Shown: positions 55,508 to 63,910 of the stretch, in pieces
How the letters are laid out: each line of letters begins with the position of its first letter
Numbering within the stretch: the first letter of the stretch is position 1
Assembly: GCF_030814715.1 (NCBI RefSeq)
Contig: NZ_JAUSVO010000001.1
Span: forward strand, 682,001-746,000
DNA from: Kaistia dalseonensis
GTDB taxonomy: Bacteria; Pseudomonadota; Alphaproteobacteria; Rhizobiales; Kaistiaceae
Reading direction: 5' to 3'
Length of the DNA stretch: 64,000 nucleotides
Translations under genes and position numbers: made by a program
The notes under the pieces: model-generated
Database searches by the model: none
The model's input: only the letters and a program-made list of their open reading frames with translations
What the model was told of the DNA's origin: nothing

Positions 55508-56815
55508 ATGACTTACTACAACCGCATTGTAAAGTCGGGCCTGCGCCCCAGCCGCCGAAGCGTGCTGAAGGGGCTCGGCGCCAGTGCAGCCGCCAGCACG
55601 CTCGCTTTGCCGGGCTATGCCCGTGCCGCGAGCGCCGGCAAGATCAAGATCGGCTATATCAGCCCGACAACCGGCCCGTTGGCTCTGTTCGGCGAGACCG
55701 ATGGCTATACGCTGCAGAAGATCCGCGCCCTGCTGGGTGGCCAGCTGCAGTCCTCGAACGGCAATACCTACGAGATCGAAATCCTCGATCGCGACAGCCA
55801 GTCGAACCCGAACAAGTCGGCCGAAATCGCGGGCAATCTCATCCTGAACGACGAGATCCAGCTGCTGCTTCCCGCCTCCACCACCGACACGATCCTGCCG
55901 GCGGCCGAGCAGGCCGAACTCTACGAGACGCCGTGCCTCTCGTCCGGCGCACCGTGGCAGGCCGTCGTCTTCCCGCGCGGCGGCGGCAAGCAGACCTTCG
56001 AGTGGACCTACCATTTCTTCTGGGGCCTCGACGAGGCGCTCAACACCTTTGTCGGGCTCTGGAACCATCTGGAGACCAACAAGAAGGTCGGCATGCTGTT
56101 CCCCCAGAACATTGACGGCGAGACCTGGGGCAATGACGAGTACGGCCTGCCGGCGCCGACGCGCAAGGCCGGCTACGAGGTCGTGGTGCCCGGCTACTTC
56201 CAGCCGCGCACCAATGACTTCTCCGCCCAGATCTCCGAGTTCAAGAAGCAGAACTGCGAGATCATCGGCGGCATCACCTATCCCGATGATCTGAAGACCT
56301 TCGTCACCCAGTGCAACCAGCAGGGCTTCAAGCCCAAGGCGATCACCGTGGCGGCGGCGCTCCTGTTCCCGAGCGGCGTCGAGGCCATGGGTCCGCTCGG
56401 CAACGGCATGTCGTCGGAGGTCTGGTGGACGCCGGCCTTCCCCTTCAAGTCGTCGCTCACCGGCCAGGTCAGCCAGGATATCGCCGACCAGTGGGAAGCC
56501 GATACCAAGAAGCAGTGGACCCAGCCGCTTGGCTATTCGCACGCGCTGCTGGAGGTCGCGATCGACATTCTGAAGCGCTCGTCCGACCCGCTCAGCCGCG
56601 AGGCCAACCGCGACGCGATGGCCGCCACCGACCTGCAGTCGCTCGTCGGGCACATCAAGTTCGACGGCTCGCCGCACAAGAACATCTGCAAGACGCCGAT
56701 CTTCGGCGGCCAGTGGGTGAAGGGCGAGAAGTGGCCATACGACCTGAAGATCGTGGACAACACGGTCAATCAGCTCTTTGCGCCCCAGCAGGCGATCCAG
56801 CCGATCGCGTGGTGA
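55508..56815 (+). CDS. Branched-chain-amino-acid-type ABC substrate-binding protein (Liv system 2)
   Basis: 435 aa periplasmic binding protein with Tat signal (PSRRSVLKGLGASAAASTLALP). Mature part opens KIKIGYISPTTGPLALFGET. Similar to the 47230 protein over its length (FWGLDEAL, GFKPKAITVAAALLFPSGVE, HKNICKTPIFGGQW) but distinct. RBS GGAGGAG upstream of 55508. Serves the second Liv-type importer that follows and probably recognises a related aromatic compound. Confidence 0.93.
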   Translation: MTYYNRIVKSGLRPSRRSVLKGLGASAAASTLALPGYARAASAGKIKIGYISPTTGPLALFGETDGYTLQKIRALLGGQLQSSNGNTYEIEILDRDSQSNPNKSAEIAGNLILNDEIQLLLPASTTDTILPAAEQAELYETPCLSSGAPWQAVVFPRGGGKQTFEWTYHFFWGLDEALNTFVGLWNHLETNKKVGMLFPQNIDGETWGNDEYGLPAPTRKAGYEVVVPGYFQPRTNDFSAQISEFKKQNCEIIGGITYPDDLKTFVTQCNQQGFKPKAITVAAALLFPSGVEAMGPLGNGMSSEVWWTPAFPFKSSLTGQVSQDIADQWEADTKKQWTQPLGYSHALLEVAIDILKRSSDPLSREANRDAMAATDLQSLVGHIKFDGSPHKNICKTPIFGGQWVKGEKWPYDLKIVDNTVNQLFAPQQAIQPIAW

Positions 56816-56840
56816 GATGAGACAGGACGCGGGTGGAGTA

Positions 56841-57569
56841 ATGGATAGCGAGATCCTGCTGAAAGCGCGCGGCGTGTCGAAATCCTTCGGCGCCGTCCGC
56901 GTCCTGCATGAGGTGAGCTTCGATGTGCATCGGGGCGAGGTGCTCGGCATCCTCGGCCCGAATGGAGCGGGCAAGACGACGCTGTTCAATATGATCAGCG
57001 GTGATCTGAAGGTATCGGCGGGCGAAATCCAGCTCGGCGACACCGCGCTGCGCGGCGAGCCGCCGTTCCGGCGCTGCAAGATGGGGATCGGGCGGACCTA
57101 CCAGATCCCGCGCCCCTATTCCGGCATGACGACCTTCGAGAACCTGCTGGTCGCCGCCGCGTTTGGCGGCGGCCGGTCGGAGAAGCAGAGCTATGCCTTC
57201 TGCGCGCAGGTCCTGCGCGATTGCGAGCTCTCCGACAAGGCGAACGTCTCCGCCGGCAAGCTGACGCTGCTCGACCGCAAGCGGCTCGAACTGGCGCGTG
57301 CGCTCGCCTCGGACCCGAAGCTCCTGCTTCTGGACGAGATAGCGGGCGGGCTGACCGACGATGAATCGAAGGCGCTGGTGGCGCTGGTGCGCCGCATCCG
57401 CGACCGCGGCATCACCATCGTGTGGATCGAGCATGTGCTGCATGCGCTGCTGGCGGTGGCCGACCGGCTGCTGGTGCTGAACTTCGGCGAGAAGATCGCC
57501 GAAGGCGTACCCGCCGAGGTGATCGCGCTGCCCGAGGTCCAGCGCGTCTATATGGGGATCGAGGTATGA
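56841..57569 (+). CDS. Branched-chain-type ABC transporter ATP-binding protein (LivG-like, system 2)
   Basis: 242 aa ATPase. ILLKARGVSKSFGAVRVLHEV, Walker A (GPNGAGKTTLFNMI), LDRKRLELARALASDP, Walker B (LLLLDEIAGGLTDDE). Two starts are possible, 56817 and 56841; I prefer 56841, which aligns with the paralogue at 48562, although its GGAG is very close. Overlaps the LivF-like gene by 4 bases. Confidence 0.92.
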   Translation: MDSEILLKARGVSKSFGAVRVLHEVSFDVHRGEVLGILGPNGAGKTTLFNMISGDLKVSAGEIQLGDTALRGEPPFRRCKMGIGRTYQIPRPYSGMTTFENLLVAAAFGGGRSEKQSYAFCAQVLRDCELSDKANVSAGKLTLLDRKRLELARALASDPKLLLLDEIAGGLTDDESKALVALVRRIRDRGITIVWIEHVLHALLAVADRLLVLNFGEKIAEGVPAEVIALPEVQRVYMGIEV

Positions 57570-58294
57570 CGGCCGTTCTTTCGACCCAGGGGCTCATCGC
57601 CCGCTATGGGGATTTCCAGGCGCTCTACGGCGTCGACACCGAGTTGCACCAGGGCGAGGCCGTGGCCCTGATTGGCGCGAACGGGGCGGGCAAGTCGACC
57701 TTCCTGCGCTCGATCATGGGCCTGCTTCCCGTCGCCCGCGACATGGTGAGGCTGGATGGCGAGCCCGTCGGCGGGACCGCGACCGACCGCATGGTGCAGA
57801 AGGGCGTCGCGATCGTCCCGGAAGGGCGTCGCCTCTTCACCGGCATGTCGGTCGAGGACAATCTGCGCGTCGCCATCGACCAGGCCGCGCGCATCGGCGC
57901 CAAGGGCGGATGGACGCTTCCGCGCGTTCACCAGCTGTTCCCGATCCTGAAGGAAAAGGCACGCACCCAGGTGCAGAGCCTTTCCGGCGGGCAGCAGCAG
58001 ATGGTGGCGATCGGCCGTGCGCTGCTCTGCCAGCCGCGCGTGCTGCTCTGCGACGAGATCAGCCTGGGCCTCGCGCCCAAGGTGATCCGCGAGATCTATG
58101 CCGCCCTGCCGGAGATCCGCGCCACGGGCACGGCGGTGATCGTGGTCGAGCAGGATGTGGGCCTCGCCCAGTCCGCCTCGGACCGCCTCTATTGCATGCT
58201 GGAGGGCCGCGTGACCCTGACCGGCAGGTCCGCCGACGTCACGCGCGAGCAGATTGGCAAAGCCTATTTTGGAGCGGGCCATGGAGTGGTTTGA
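57566..58294 (+). CDS. Branched-chain-type ABC transporter ATP-binding protein (LivF-like, system 2)
   Basis: 242 aa ATPase: Walker A (GANGAGKSTFLRSI), signature (LSGGQQQMVAIGRAL), Walker B (VLLCDEISLGLAP). Parallel to the 49278 protein. ATG at 57566 overlaps the previous stop (ATGA); its own end overlaps the permease start by 14 bases. Confidence 0.94.
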   Translation: MTAVLSTQGLIARYGDFQALYGVDTELHQGEAVALIGANGAGKSTFLRSIMGLLPVARDMVRLDGEPVGGTATDRMVQKGVAIVPEGRRLFTGMSVEDNLRVAIDQAARIGAKGGWTLPRVHQLFPILKEKARTQVQSLSGGQQQMVAIGRALLCQPRVLLCDEISLGLAPKVIREIYAALPEIRATGTAVIVVEQDVGLAQSASDRLYCMLEGRVTLTGRSADVTREQIGKAYFGAGHGVV

Positions 58295-59144
58295 CGCACT
58301 GGTGCAGGGCATCCTGCTGGGCGGCATGTACGCCCAATATGCGCTCGGCATGGCGCTGATGTTCGGCGTCATGCGGATCGTGAACATCAGCCATGGCGAT
58401 CTGGTGATCCTGCTGTCGCTGATCGGCATATCGATGGCCACCGCCTGGGGGCTCGGGCCGCTGCCCGTGCTGATCGTCCTCGTGCCGCTCGCGGTGCTGA
58501 TGGGCTGGGTGCTGCAGAAGGCCGTCCTGAACAAGGTGGTCGGCAGCGATCCGCTGCCCTCGCTGATCGCCACGTTCGGCCTGTCGATCGCGCTGCAGAA
58601 CCTGATGCTGCAGATCTGGTCGGCGAACAGCCGGTCCTTGCCCGGCCATGGCCTCGAAAGCCAGTCGATCGAGATCGGCGGCATCTATATCGGCCTGCTG
58701 CCGGTGATCGTGCTGGTGGTGGCGACCGCGTTGACCTGGGGCCTCGACCTGACCCTGAAGCGCACGCGCTTCGGCCGCGCGCTGCGGGCCGCATCGGCGG
58801 ATGTCGAGGCGGCGGCCATGACGGGCATCAACCCCCGCGCCGTTTATGCGATGGCGACGGCGGCGGCGGTCGGCATCCTCGGCTTTGCCGCCGTCTTCCA
58901 GTCGCTGCGCTCGACCGTCGCGCCGGCCGATGGCCCGGCCCAGCTGATCTACGCCTTCGAGGCGGTGATCATCGGCGGCATGGGCGCCGTCTGGGGAGCG
59001 TTCCTCGGCTCCATGGTGCTCGGCATATCGCAGGCTATCGGTTTCCGCATCGATCCGGGCTTCGGCGTCCTCGCCGGGCACATCGTCTTCCTGATCGTGC
59101 TGGCGACCCGCCCGCAGGGCCTGTTCGGAAAGGCAACGACATGA
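58281..59144 (+). CDS. Branched-chain-type ABC transporter permease (LivH-like, system 2)
   Basis: 287 aa permease, same length as its system-1 paralogue: WFDALVQGILLGGMYAQYALG, MRIVNISHGDLVILLSL, LIYAFEAVIIGGMGAVWGAF. ATG at 58281 with GGAG upstream. About eight helices. Confidence 0.94.
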   Translation: MEWFDALVQGILLGGMYAQYALGMALMFGVMRIVNISHGDLVILLSLIGISMATAWGLGPLPVLIVLVPLAVLMGWVLQKAVLNKVVGSDPLPSLIATFGLSIALQNLMLQIWSANSRSLPGHGLESQSIEIGGIYIGLLPVIVLVVATALTWGLDLTLKRTRFGRALRAASADVEAAAMTGINPRAVYAMATAAAVGILGFAAVFQSLRSTVAPADGPAQLIYAFEAVIIGGMGAVWGAFLGSMVLGISQAIGFRIDPGFGVLAGHIVFLIVLATRPQGLFGKATT

Positions 59145-60166
59145 GCGCAATCCCGTATCCCGCAGCCGAAGTGCCCGAGGTCCAGGTCCAGCGCCAGACC
59201 CCGTCGGGCCGGATCGCGATGACGCTGGCCGTGTTCGCCTTGGTCGCGATCGCCGCCATGCCGTGGTGGGCCTCGACCGGAACGATCCGCTCGATCCTGG
59301 TGCTCTGCTGCTACATCGCGGTCGCGCAGATGTGGAACCTGCTCGCCGGCTATGCCGGTCTCGTCTCGGTCGGTCAGCAGGCCTTCATGGGCGCGGCGGG
59401 CTATGCGCTCTTCGTGCTGGCGCAGACCTACGGCATCAACCCGTTCGTCGCGGTCTTCCTTTCGCTGCTGGTGCCGGCGGCGCTGGCCGTGCCGATCTAT
59501 TTCCTGCTGCACCGCCTCGATGGACCCTATTTCTCGATCGGTACGTGGGTCGTGGCCGAAGTGTTCCGCTTGGCGGCATCGAACCTGCCGATCGTCAATG
59601 CCGGAGCCGGCATGTCGCTGCGCGTGATGAAGGATTATTCGTCCTTCGAGCGCAATGTCGCCATGTCGCTGCTCTGCGCCGGCATGCTGCTCGTCACGCT
59701 CGGCGGCAGCTACTGGCTGCTGCGTTCGCGCTTCGGCCTCGCGCTGATCGCCATGCGCGACAATCCCGTCGCCGCGGCGAGCCAGGGCGTCAATGTCGCG
59801 AAGCTGCGCTTCCTGATCTACATTGCCTCGGCGGTCGGCTGCGGCTTGGCTGGCGCGATCTATTTCATGGCGCAACTCCGCATCACGCCCGGCTCCGCCT
59901 TCGACCCGATGTGGGCGAACGTCGCCATCTTCATCGTGATGGTCGGTGGCATCGGCTCCATCGAAGGCGTGCTGATCGGCTCGCTGATCTACTTCATCGC
60001 AGATCGCTGGTTCGGTGAATATGGCGCGAGCTATTTCGTCGTGCTCGGCCTGATGACGCTGCTGGTGGCGCTCTATGCCCGCACCGGCATATGGGGCCTG
60101 GTCTCCAAGCGATGGGATGCGCCGTGGTTCCCGATCCGGCGCAAGCTCGTCGATCAGAACCGCTGA
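59141..60166 (+). CDS. Branched-chain-type ABC transporter permease (LivM-like, system 2)
   Basis: 341 aa permease with the LivM block AQMWNLLAGYAGLVSVGQQ, GPYFSIGTWVVAEV and GGIGSIEGVLIGSL. Start overlaps LivH-like stop (ATGA). Last transport gene before the zinc alcohol dehydrogenase, 14 bases later. Confidence 0.94.
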   Translation: MSAIPYPAAEVPEVQVQRQTPSGRIAMTLAVFALVAIAAMPWWASTGTIRSILVLCCYIAVAQMWNLLAGYAGLVSVGQQAFMGAAGYALFVLAQTYGINPFVAVFLSLLVPAALAVPIYFLLHRLDGPYFSIGTWVVAEVFRLAASNLPIVNAGAGMSLRVMKDYSSFERNVAMSLLCAGMLLVTLGGSYWLLRSRFGLALIAMRDNPVAAASQGVNVAKLRFLIYIASAVGCGLAGAIYFMAQLRITPGSAFDPMWANVAIFIVMVGGIGSIEGVLIGSLIYFIADRWFGEYGASYFVVLGLMTLLVALYARTGIWGLVSKRWDAPWFPIRRKLVDQNR

Positions 60167-60180
60167 GGAGGGAGGGGACC

Positions 60181-61197
60181 ATGAAAGCAGCAATATTCGA
60201 TACGGTCGGCATTCCGCTCAGGATCGGGACTGTTCCCGATCCCGCGCCGGCGCCGGACGAGGTCGTCGTCAGGGTCGCCGCCTGCGGCATCTGCGGCAGC
60301 GACCTGCACATAACGGAGGACCCGGTGCCGTTCGGCATCGGCGCGGGCTTCGTCCTTGGGCATGAATTCGCCGGCAACATCGTGGCACTCGGCTCCGATG
60401 TCTCCGATTTCCGGATCGGCGACCGCGTCGCCGTCGTGCCGATGCGCGGCTGCGGCCATTGCGATGCCTGCCGGCGGGGAGATCCGGGGAGGTGCCCCGA
60501 AATGACGCTGATCGGCGGTGGCTATGCGGAATATGCGACCGTCGCGGCGCGCCAGTGCCACATTCTGCCCGATGACGTGGCGCTCGAGGACGGCGCGCTC
60601 GCCGAACCGCTCTCGGTCGCGCTGCATTGCATCGTCCGCTCGGGCATGAAGCCGGGTGACAGGGTCGCGATCCTCGGCGCTGGGCCGATTGGCCTGCTCG
60701 TCGCCTTCTGGGCACGGCGGATGGGGGCGTCGCGGATCGTGGTGGCCGATATCCACGAGCACCAGCGCGACCGGGCGCTTGCCCTCGGGGCGACCGGCTT
60801 CGCGCTCTCGGGCGAGAGACTGGCCGAAAACCTCGCCGATCTCTGCGACGGCCCGCCGGACATCATCTTCGAATGCGTCGGCAAGCGCGGCCTGCTCGCC
60901 GCGGCGGTCGACGCTGTCCGCCTGCAGGGCACCGTCGTCGGCGTCGGGCTCTGCATCGGCGGCGACGAATGGGATCCGTTCGTCGCGCTTTCCAAGGAGG
61001 TGAACCTGCTGTTCTCGGTTTTCTTCCACCAGCGCAACGAATTCGGCGTCGCGCTCGACGCCCTGAGGGGCGGCCCGTTTGCGCCGCAGGCTCTCATCAC
61101 CGACCGGATCGATCTGTCGCCCGTGCCGCAGATCTTCGAGAGCCTTCGCCGGCGAACCACGCAATGCAAGGTGCTGATCCAGCCCGAATTTGTCTGA
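60181..61197 (+). CDS. Zinc-dependent alcohol dehydrogenase (sorbitol/threonine dehydrogenase-like)
   Basis: 338 aa medium-chain dehydrogenase. Catalytic zinc ligands C35, H61 and E62 (ACGICGSDLH; LGHEFAG), structural zinc cysteines C91, C94, C97 and C105, all present, and nucleotide-binding GAGPIGLL. It oxidises a secondary or primary alcohol with NAD. ATG at 60181 follows GGAGGGAGGGG. The place in the pathway, for instance side-chain alcohol oxidation, is inferred from context. Confidence 0.93.
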   Translation: MKAAIFDTVGIPLRIGTVPDPAPAPDEVVVRVAACGICGSDLHITEDPVPFGIGAGFVLGHEFAGNIVALGSDVSDFRIGDRVAVVPMRGCGHCDACRRGDPGRCPEMTLIGGGYAEYATVAARQCHILPDDVALEDGALAEPLSVALHCIVRSGMKPGDRVAILGAGPIGLLVAFWARRMGASRIVVADIHEHQRDRALALGATGFALSGERLAENLADLCDGPPDIIFECVGKRGLLAAAVDAVRLQGTVVGVGLCIGGDEWDPFVALSKEVNLLFSVFFHQRNEFGVALDALRGGPFAPQALITDRIDLSPVPQIFESLRRRTTQCKVLIQPEFV

Positions 61198-61209
61198 GGA
61201 GGACTGAAC

Positions 61210-61998
61210 ATGGCCGTTTCATTCGAAACGCTCGAATATGATATCGGCGGCACGAAGACGGTGGTGAAGGCCATCGGCGAGGGCAAGCCCGTGCTGTTCC
61301 TGCACGGTGCATCGACGCTCGAAGGCTTCGATTTCGCCGAAGGGCTCGCCGATCGCTTCCGCGTGCTGCTGCCGAGCCATCCGGGCTTCGGCTTCTCGGG
61401 TGATGCGCCGCATATATCGGGCATGTCCGACATGGTGCTGCATTATCTGAACCTGCTCGACGCGCTGGAGCTTGAGGAAAAGCCGCATCTGGTCGGCTTC
61501 TCCATGGGCGGCTGGATGGCGACCGAGCTTGCGGCGGTGGCGCGCGAGCGCTTCGACAAGGTGGTGCTGGTCGCGCCGGCCGGGCTCAACGACCCCGCTC
61601 ATCCTGCGACCAATCTCGGCGCGCTCGCGCCGCAGGACCTGCCGGGCTATCTCGCGCACGATGTGTCCGTGGCACTGCGCTATTTCCCTGACGGCTCGGA
61701 TGCGGCGTTTGCCGAGGCGTTCGGGGCTGACCGGGTCCGCGAGGGCGAGACGCTCGGCCGGCTGCTGGCGCCGTTCGGCATGGGCCATCCAAACCTGACC
61801 CGCTTCCTCGGACGCATCAGCAACCCGGCGCTGGTGGTCTGGGGCACGGAGGACCGGCTGCTGCCGGCGAGCCAGGCGCCGCTCTTCGTCTCGGCGCTGC
61901 CCGATGCGGAACTGCTGCTGGTGGAGGACGCCGGCCATTTCGTCATGCAGGAAAAGCCCGAGACGCTGACCAGGATCGGCGATTTTCTCGCCGGCTGA
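61210..61998 (+). CDS. Alpha/beta hydrolase (C-C bond or ester hydrolase)
   Basis: 262 aa alpha/beta-hydrolase fold protein. Triad: S98 in GFSMGG, D214 in GTEDRLLP, H242 in DAGHFVMQEKP; oxyanion LHGAST at about 31-36. Length and motifs match hydrolases of ring-fission products and esters (MhpC-like group). It starts 12 bases after the zinc dehydrogenase with GAGGAGG. The natural substrate may be an ester or side-chain diketone of the aromatic compound; unproven. Confidence 0.9.
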   Translation: MAVSFETLEYDIGGTKTVVKAIGEGKPVLFLHGASTLEGFDFAEGLADRFRVLLPSHPGFGFSGDAPHISGMSDMVLHYLNLLDALELEEKPHLVGFSMGGWMATELAAVARERFDKVVLVAPAGLNDPAHPATNLGALAPQDLPGYLAHDVSVALRYFPDGSDAAFAEAFGADRVREGETLGRLLAPFGMGHPNLTRFLGRISNPALVVWGTEDRLLPASQAPLFVSALPDAELLLVEDAGHFVMQEKPETLTRIGDFLAG

Positions 61999-62024
61999 AC
62001 TGACTTCAAGGAGGAGGAGAGATC

Positions 62025-63245
62025 ATGAACAAACCCATCAAGCACGGCTATTGGGGCTCGAGCGTCGACTATCGCGATCTCCTGAAGCGGATCGCCGAGA
62101 TCGGGCCGACGCTGGAGGCGAACGCCGCGGCCGACGAGGAGGCCGGCGAACTGACGCAAGAGAGCTTCGAACTGCTGAAGCCGCTGCGCATTTCGCATTT
62201 GCTGGCGACCGAAGCGCTCGGCGGCGCGCAATTGCCGCCAACCCAGGTGCTGGAATTGCTGGAGGCGATCACCTGGCATTCCGGCGCGGCGGGTTGGGTG
62301 TCGATGGTGCATTGCTGCATCGGCGCCATGTCGGCCGCCTTCCTGCCGGATAGCGCCGTCGAGCGTCTTTTCGCACCGGGCACCGACAATCGCTTCTCAG
62401 GGCAGGGCGCACCGCTCGGCATGCTGAAGAAGGTCGAGGGCGGCTACCGGCTGACCGGCAAGTGGAGCTATGGCAGCGGCTTCAGCCACGCCACCTATTC
62501 CCACAGCGCCGCCTTCGTCGATGACGGCACCGGCAAGCCCGCCAAGGACGAGAACGGCAACGTCATCGTCATGTGCGCGCACGCACCGATCCCCGAGCAC
62601 ACGATGCTCGGCAACTGGGATGTGCTGGGGCTCGGCGGCACGGGCAGCATCGATTATGCGGCGGAAGATGTCTTCATCGCCGATGATCTCGTCTTCCCGA
62701 TCCTGACTGCGCCGCCGATGCGGCAGAAGGAGCTGTTCAGCCTCGGCGTCGTCGGCCTCGCGGCCATCGGCCATACCGGCTGGGCGCTTGGCACCGGCCG
62801 TCGCATGCTGGACGAGATCGCCAAGTTCGCGCGCGCCAAGTCGGGCCGTGCCGGCCTGATCGGCGAGAGCGAGAAGTTCTGGTACGATTACGGCCGCGCC
62901 GAGGCCCGTTATCGGGCGGCTCGCGCCTTTGTCTTCGAGACGTGGCGTGAAATCGAGGCGCTTGCCGAGGCCGGCGAGAAGATGTCCACCCGCCAGATCA
63001 GCCTCGTGCATCTGGCGAAGTCGGAGATCCACGAAGCCGGCGTCGATATCTGCAACTTCGCCTATCGGGCGGGTGGTGGCGCTTCGCTCCGTGCCGGCGT
63101 GATCCAGCGCACCTTCCGCGAGATGATGGTGGCCGCCAACCACTTCACGATCGCGCCGTCGATCGTCACCTCGGCGGGTCGCGACCTCGGCGGCGTCTGG
63201 AGCAACCGTGTCTGGCAGTTCTACGACCTGATCGAGAAGAAGTAA
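62025..63245 (+). CDS. Two-component flavin-dependent hydroxylase, oxygenase subunit (GraA/HsaA-like)
   Basis: 406 aa acyl-CoA-dehydrogenase-fold, group D flavin monooxygenase. Features: ITWHSGAAGWVSMVHCCIGA, YRLTGKWSYGSGFSHATY, NWDVLGLGGTGSIDY and RAGGGASLRAGVIQRTFREM, with a C-terminal catalytic helix region. Close in size and motifs to GraA, the oxygenase of resorcinol hydroxylase of Rhizobium, and to HsaA and IacA. It uses reduced flavin from the reductase encoded next (63309). Hydroxylation of resorcinol or a related phenol to hydroxyquinol is inferred from the downstream pathway genes. AGGAGGAGG precedes the start. Confidence 0.9.
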   Translation: MNKPIKHGYWGSSVDYRDLLKRIAEIGPTLEANAAADEEAGELTQESFELLKPLRISHLLATEALGGAQLPPTQVLELLEAITWHSGAAGWVSMVHCCIGAMSAAFLPDSAVERLFAPGTDNRFSGQGAPLGMLKKVEGGYRLTGKWSYGSGFSHATYSHSAAFVDDGTGKPAKDENGNVIVMCAHAPIPEHTMLGNWDVLGLGGTGSIDYAAEDVFIADDLVFPILTAPPMRQKELFSLGVVGLAAIGHTGWALGTGRRMLDEIAKFARAKSGRAGLIGESEKFWYDYGRAEARYRAARAFVFETWREIEALAEAGEKMSTRQISLVHLAKSEIHEAGVDICNFAYRAGGGASLRAGVIQRTFREMMVAANHFTIAPSIVTSAGRDLGGVWSNRVWQFYDLIEKK

Positions 63246-63252
63246 TCCCTGG

Positions 63253-63278
63253 GGCCGGGCGGCGCGTGCCGTCCGGCC
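63253..63278 (+). terminator. Intercistronic hairpin between oxygenase and reductase genes
   Basis: A 10-bp GC-rich stem (GGCCGGGCGG and CCGTCCGGCC, one G-U pair, 6-base loop) begins 8 bases after the oxygenase stop, with TTCCC after it. Likely partial terminator or stabiliser, giving more oxygenase than reductase. Confidence 0.5.
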
Positions 63279-63308
63279 TTCCCGTCCTGCTGCAGAAGAG
63301 ATACGCCG

Positions 63309-63857
63309 ATGAGCCAGCCGCATCCGATGACCAGCGCCTTTCGGGAAGCCTTTCGCCGGCATCCGGCAGGCGTCGCCGTGATCACCGCCGATCCAGGCGA
63401 CCGACCGGTGGCGATGACCGTATCCTCGCTGATCTCGGTCAGCGCCGCGCCGCCGATCGTCGCCTTCTCGCTTTCGACCAAGTCCGGCTCGTCCGAGCCG
63501 TTGCTGCGAGCGGAGACGATGGTGATCCACCTGCTCCGCTACACCGATATCGATCTGGCCCAGCTCTGCGCGTCGAGCGGCGCCGACCGCTTTCCGCCGG
63601 GCGGCGCGTGGGAACGGCTGCCGACGGGCGAGCCGCGCTATACGGGCGTCGCCACATGGTTCCGTGCCCGGCGCCTCGGCCTGCTGCCGATCGAGGGTGC
63701 GACGCTGGTCGCGGCCGAACTGCTCGAGGGCGAGGCCCATCCGGAAGAGGCGCCGCCCGAGGCGCATTCGCTTGTCTACCTCGACCGGCGCTGGCATCGG
63801 TTGCACAAGGAACTGGACGGTTCCGACTCGCTTCTCGAAACGTCACATTTTCTTTGA
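63309..63857 (+). CDS. Flavin reductase of the two-component hydroxylase (GraD/HsaB-like)
   Basis: 182 aa FMN/FAD split-barrel reductase: TSAFREAFRRHPAGVAVITAD, AMTVSSLISVSAAPPIVAFSLS, and C-terminal HSLVYLDRRWHRLHKELDG. Its N-terminal domain is the flavin reductase-like domain found with HsaA/GraA-type oxygenases. It reduces flavin with NAD(P)H for the 62025 enzyme. Start at 63309. Confidence 0.92.
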   Translation: MSQPHPMTSAFREAFRRHPAGVAVITADPGDRPVAMTVSSLISVSAAPPIVAFSLSTKSGSSEPLLRAETMVIHLLRYTDIDLAQLCASSGADRFPPGGAWERLPTGEPRYTGVATWFRARRLGLLPIEGATLVAAELLEGEAHPEEAPPEAHSLVYLDRRWHRLHKELDGSDSLLETSHFL

Positions 63858-63910
63858 GCGAGCCGGCTTCGCGCCTCGACTGAAGCCAGCGACCTCCGCG
63901 GAAAGACCTT

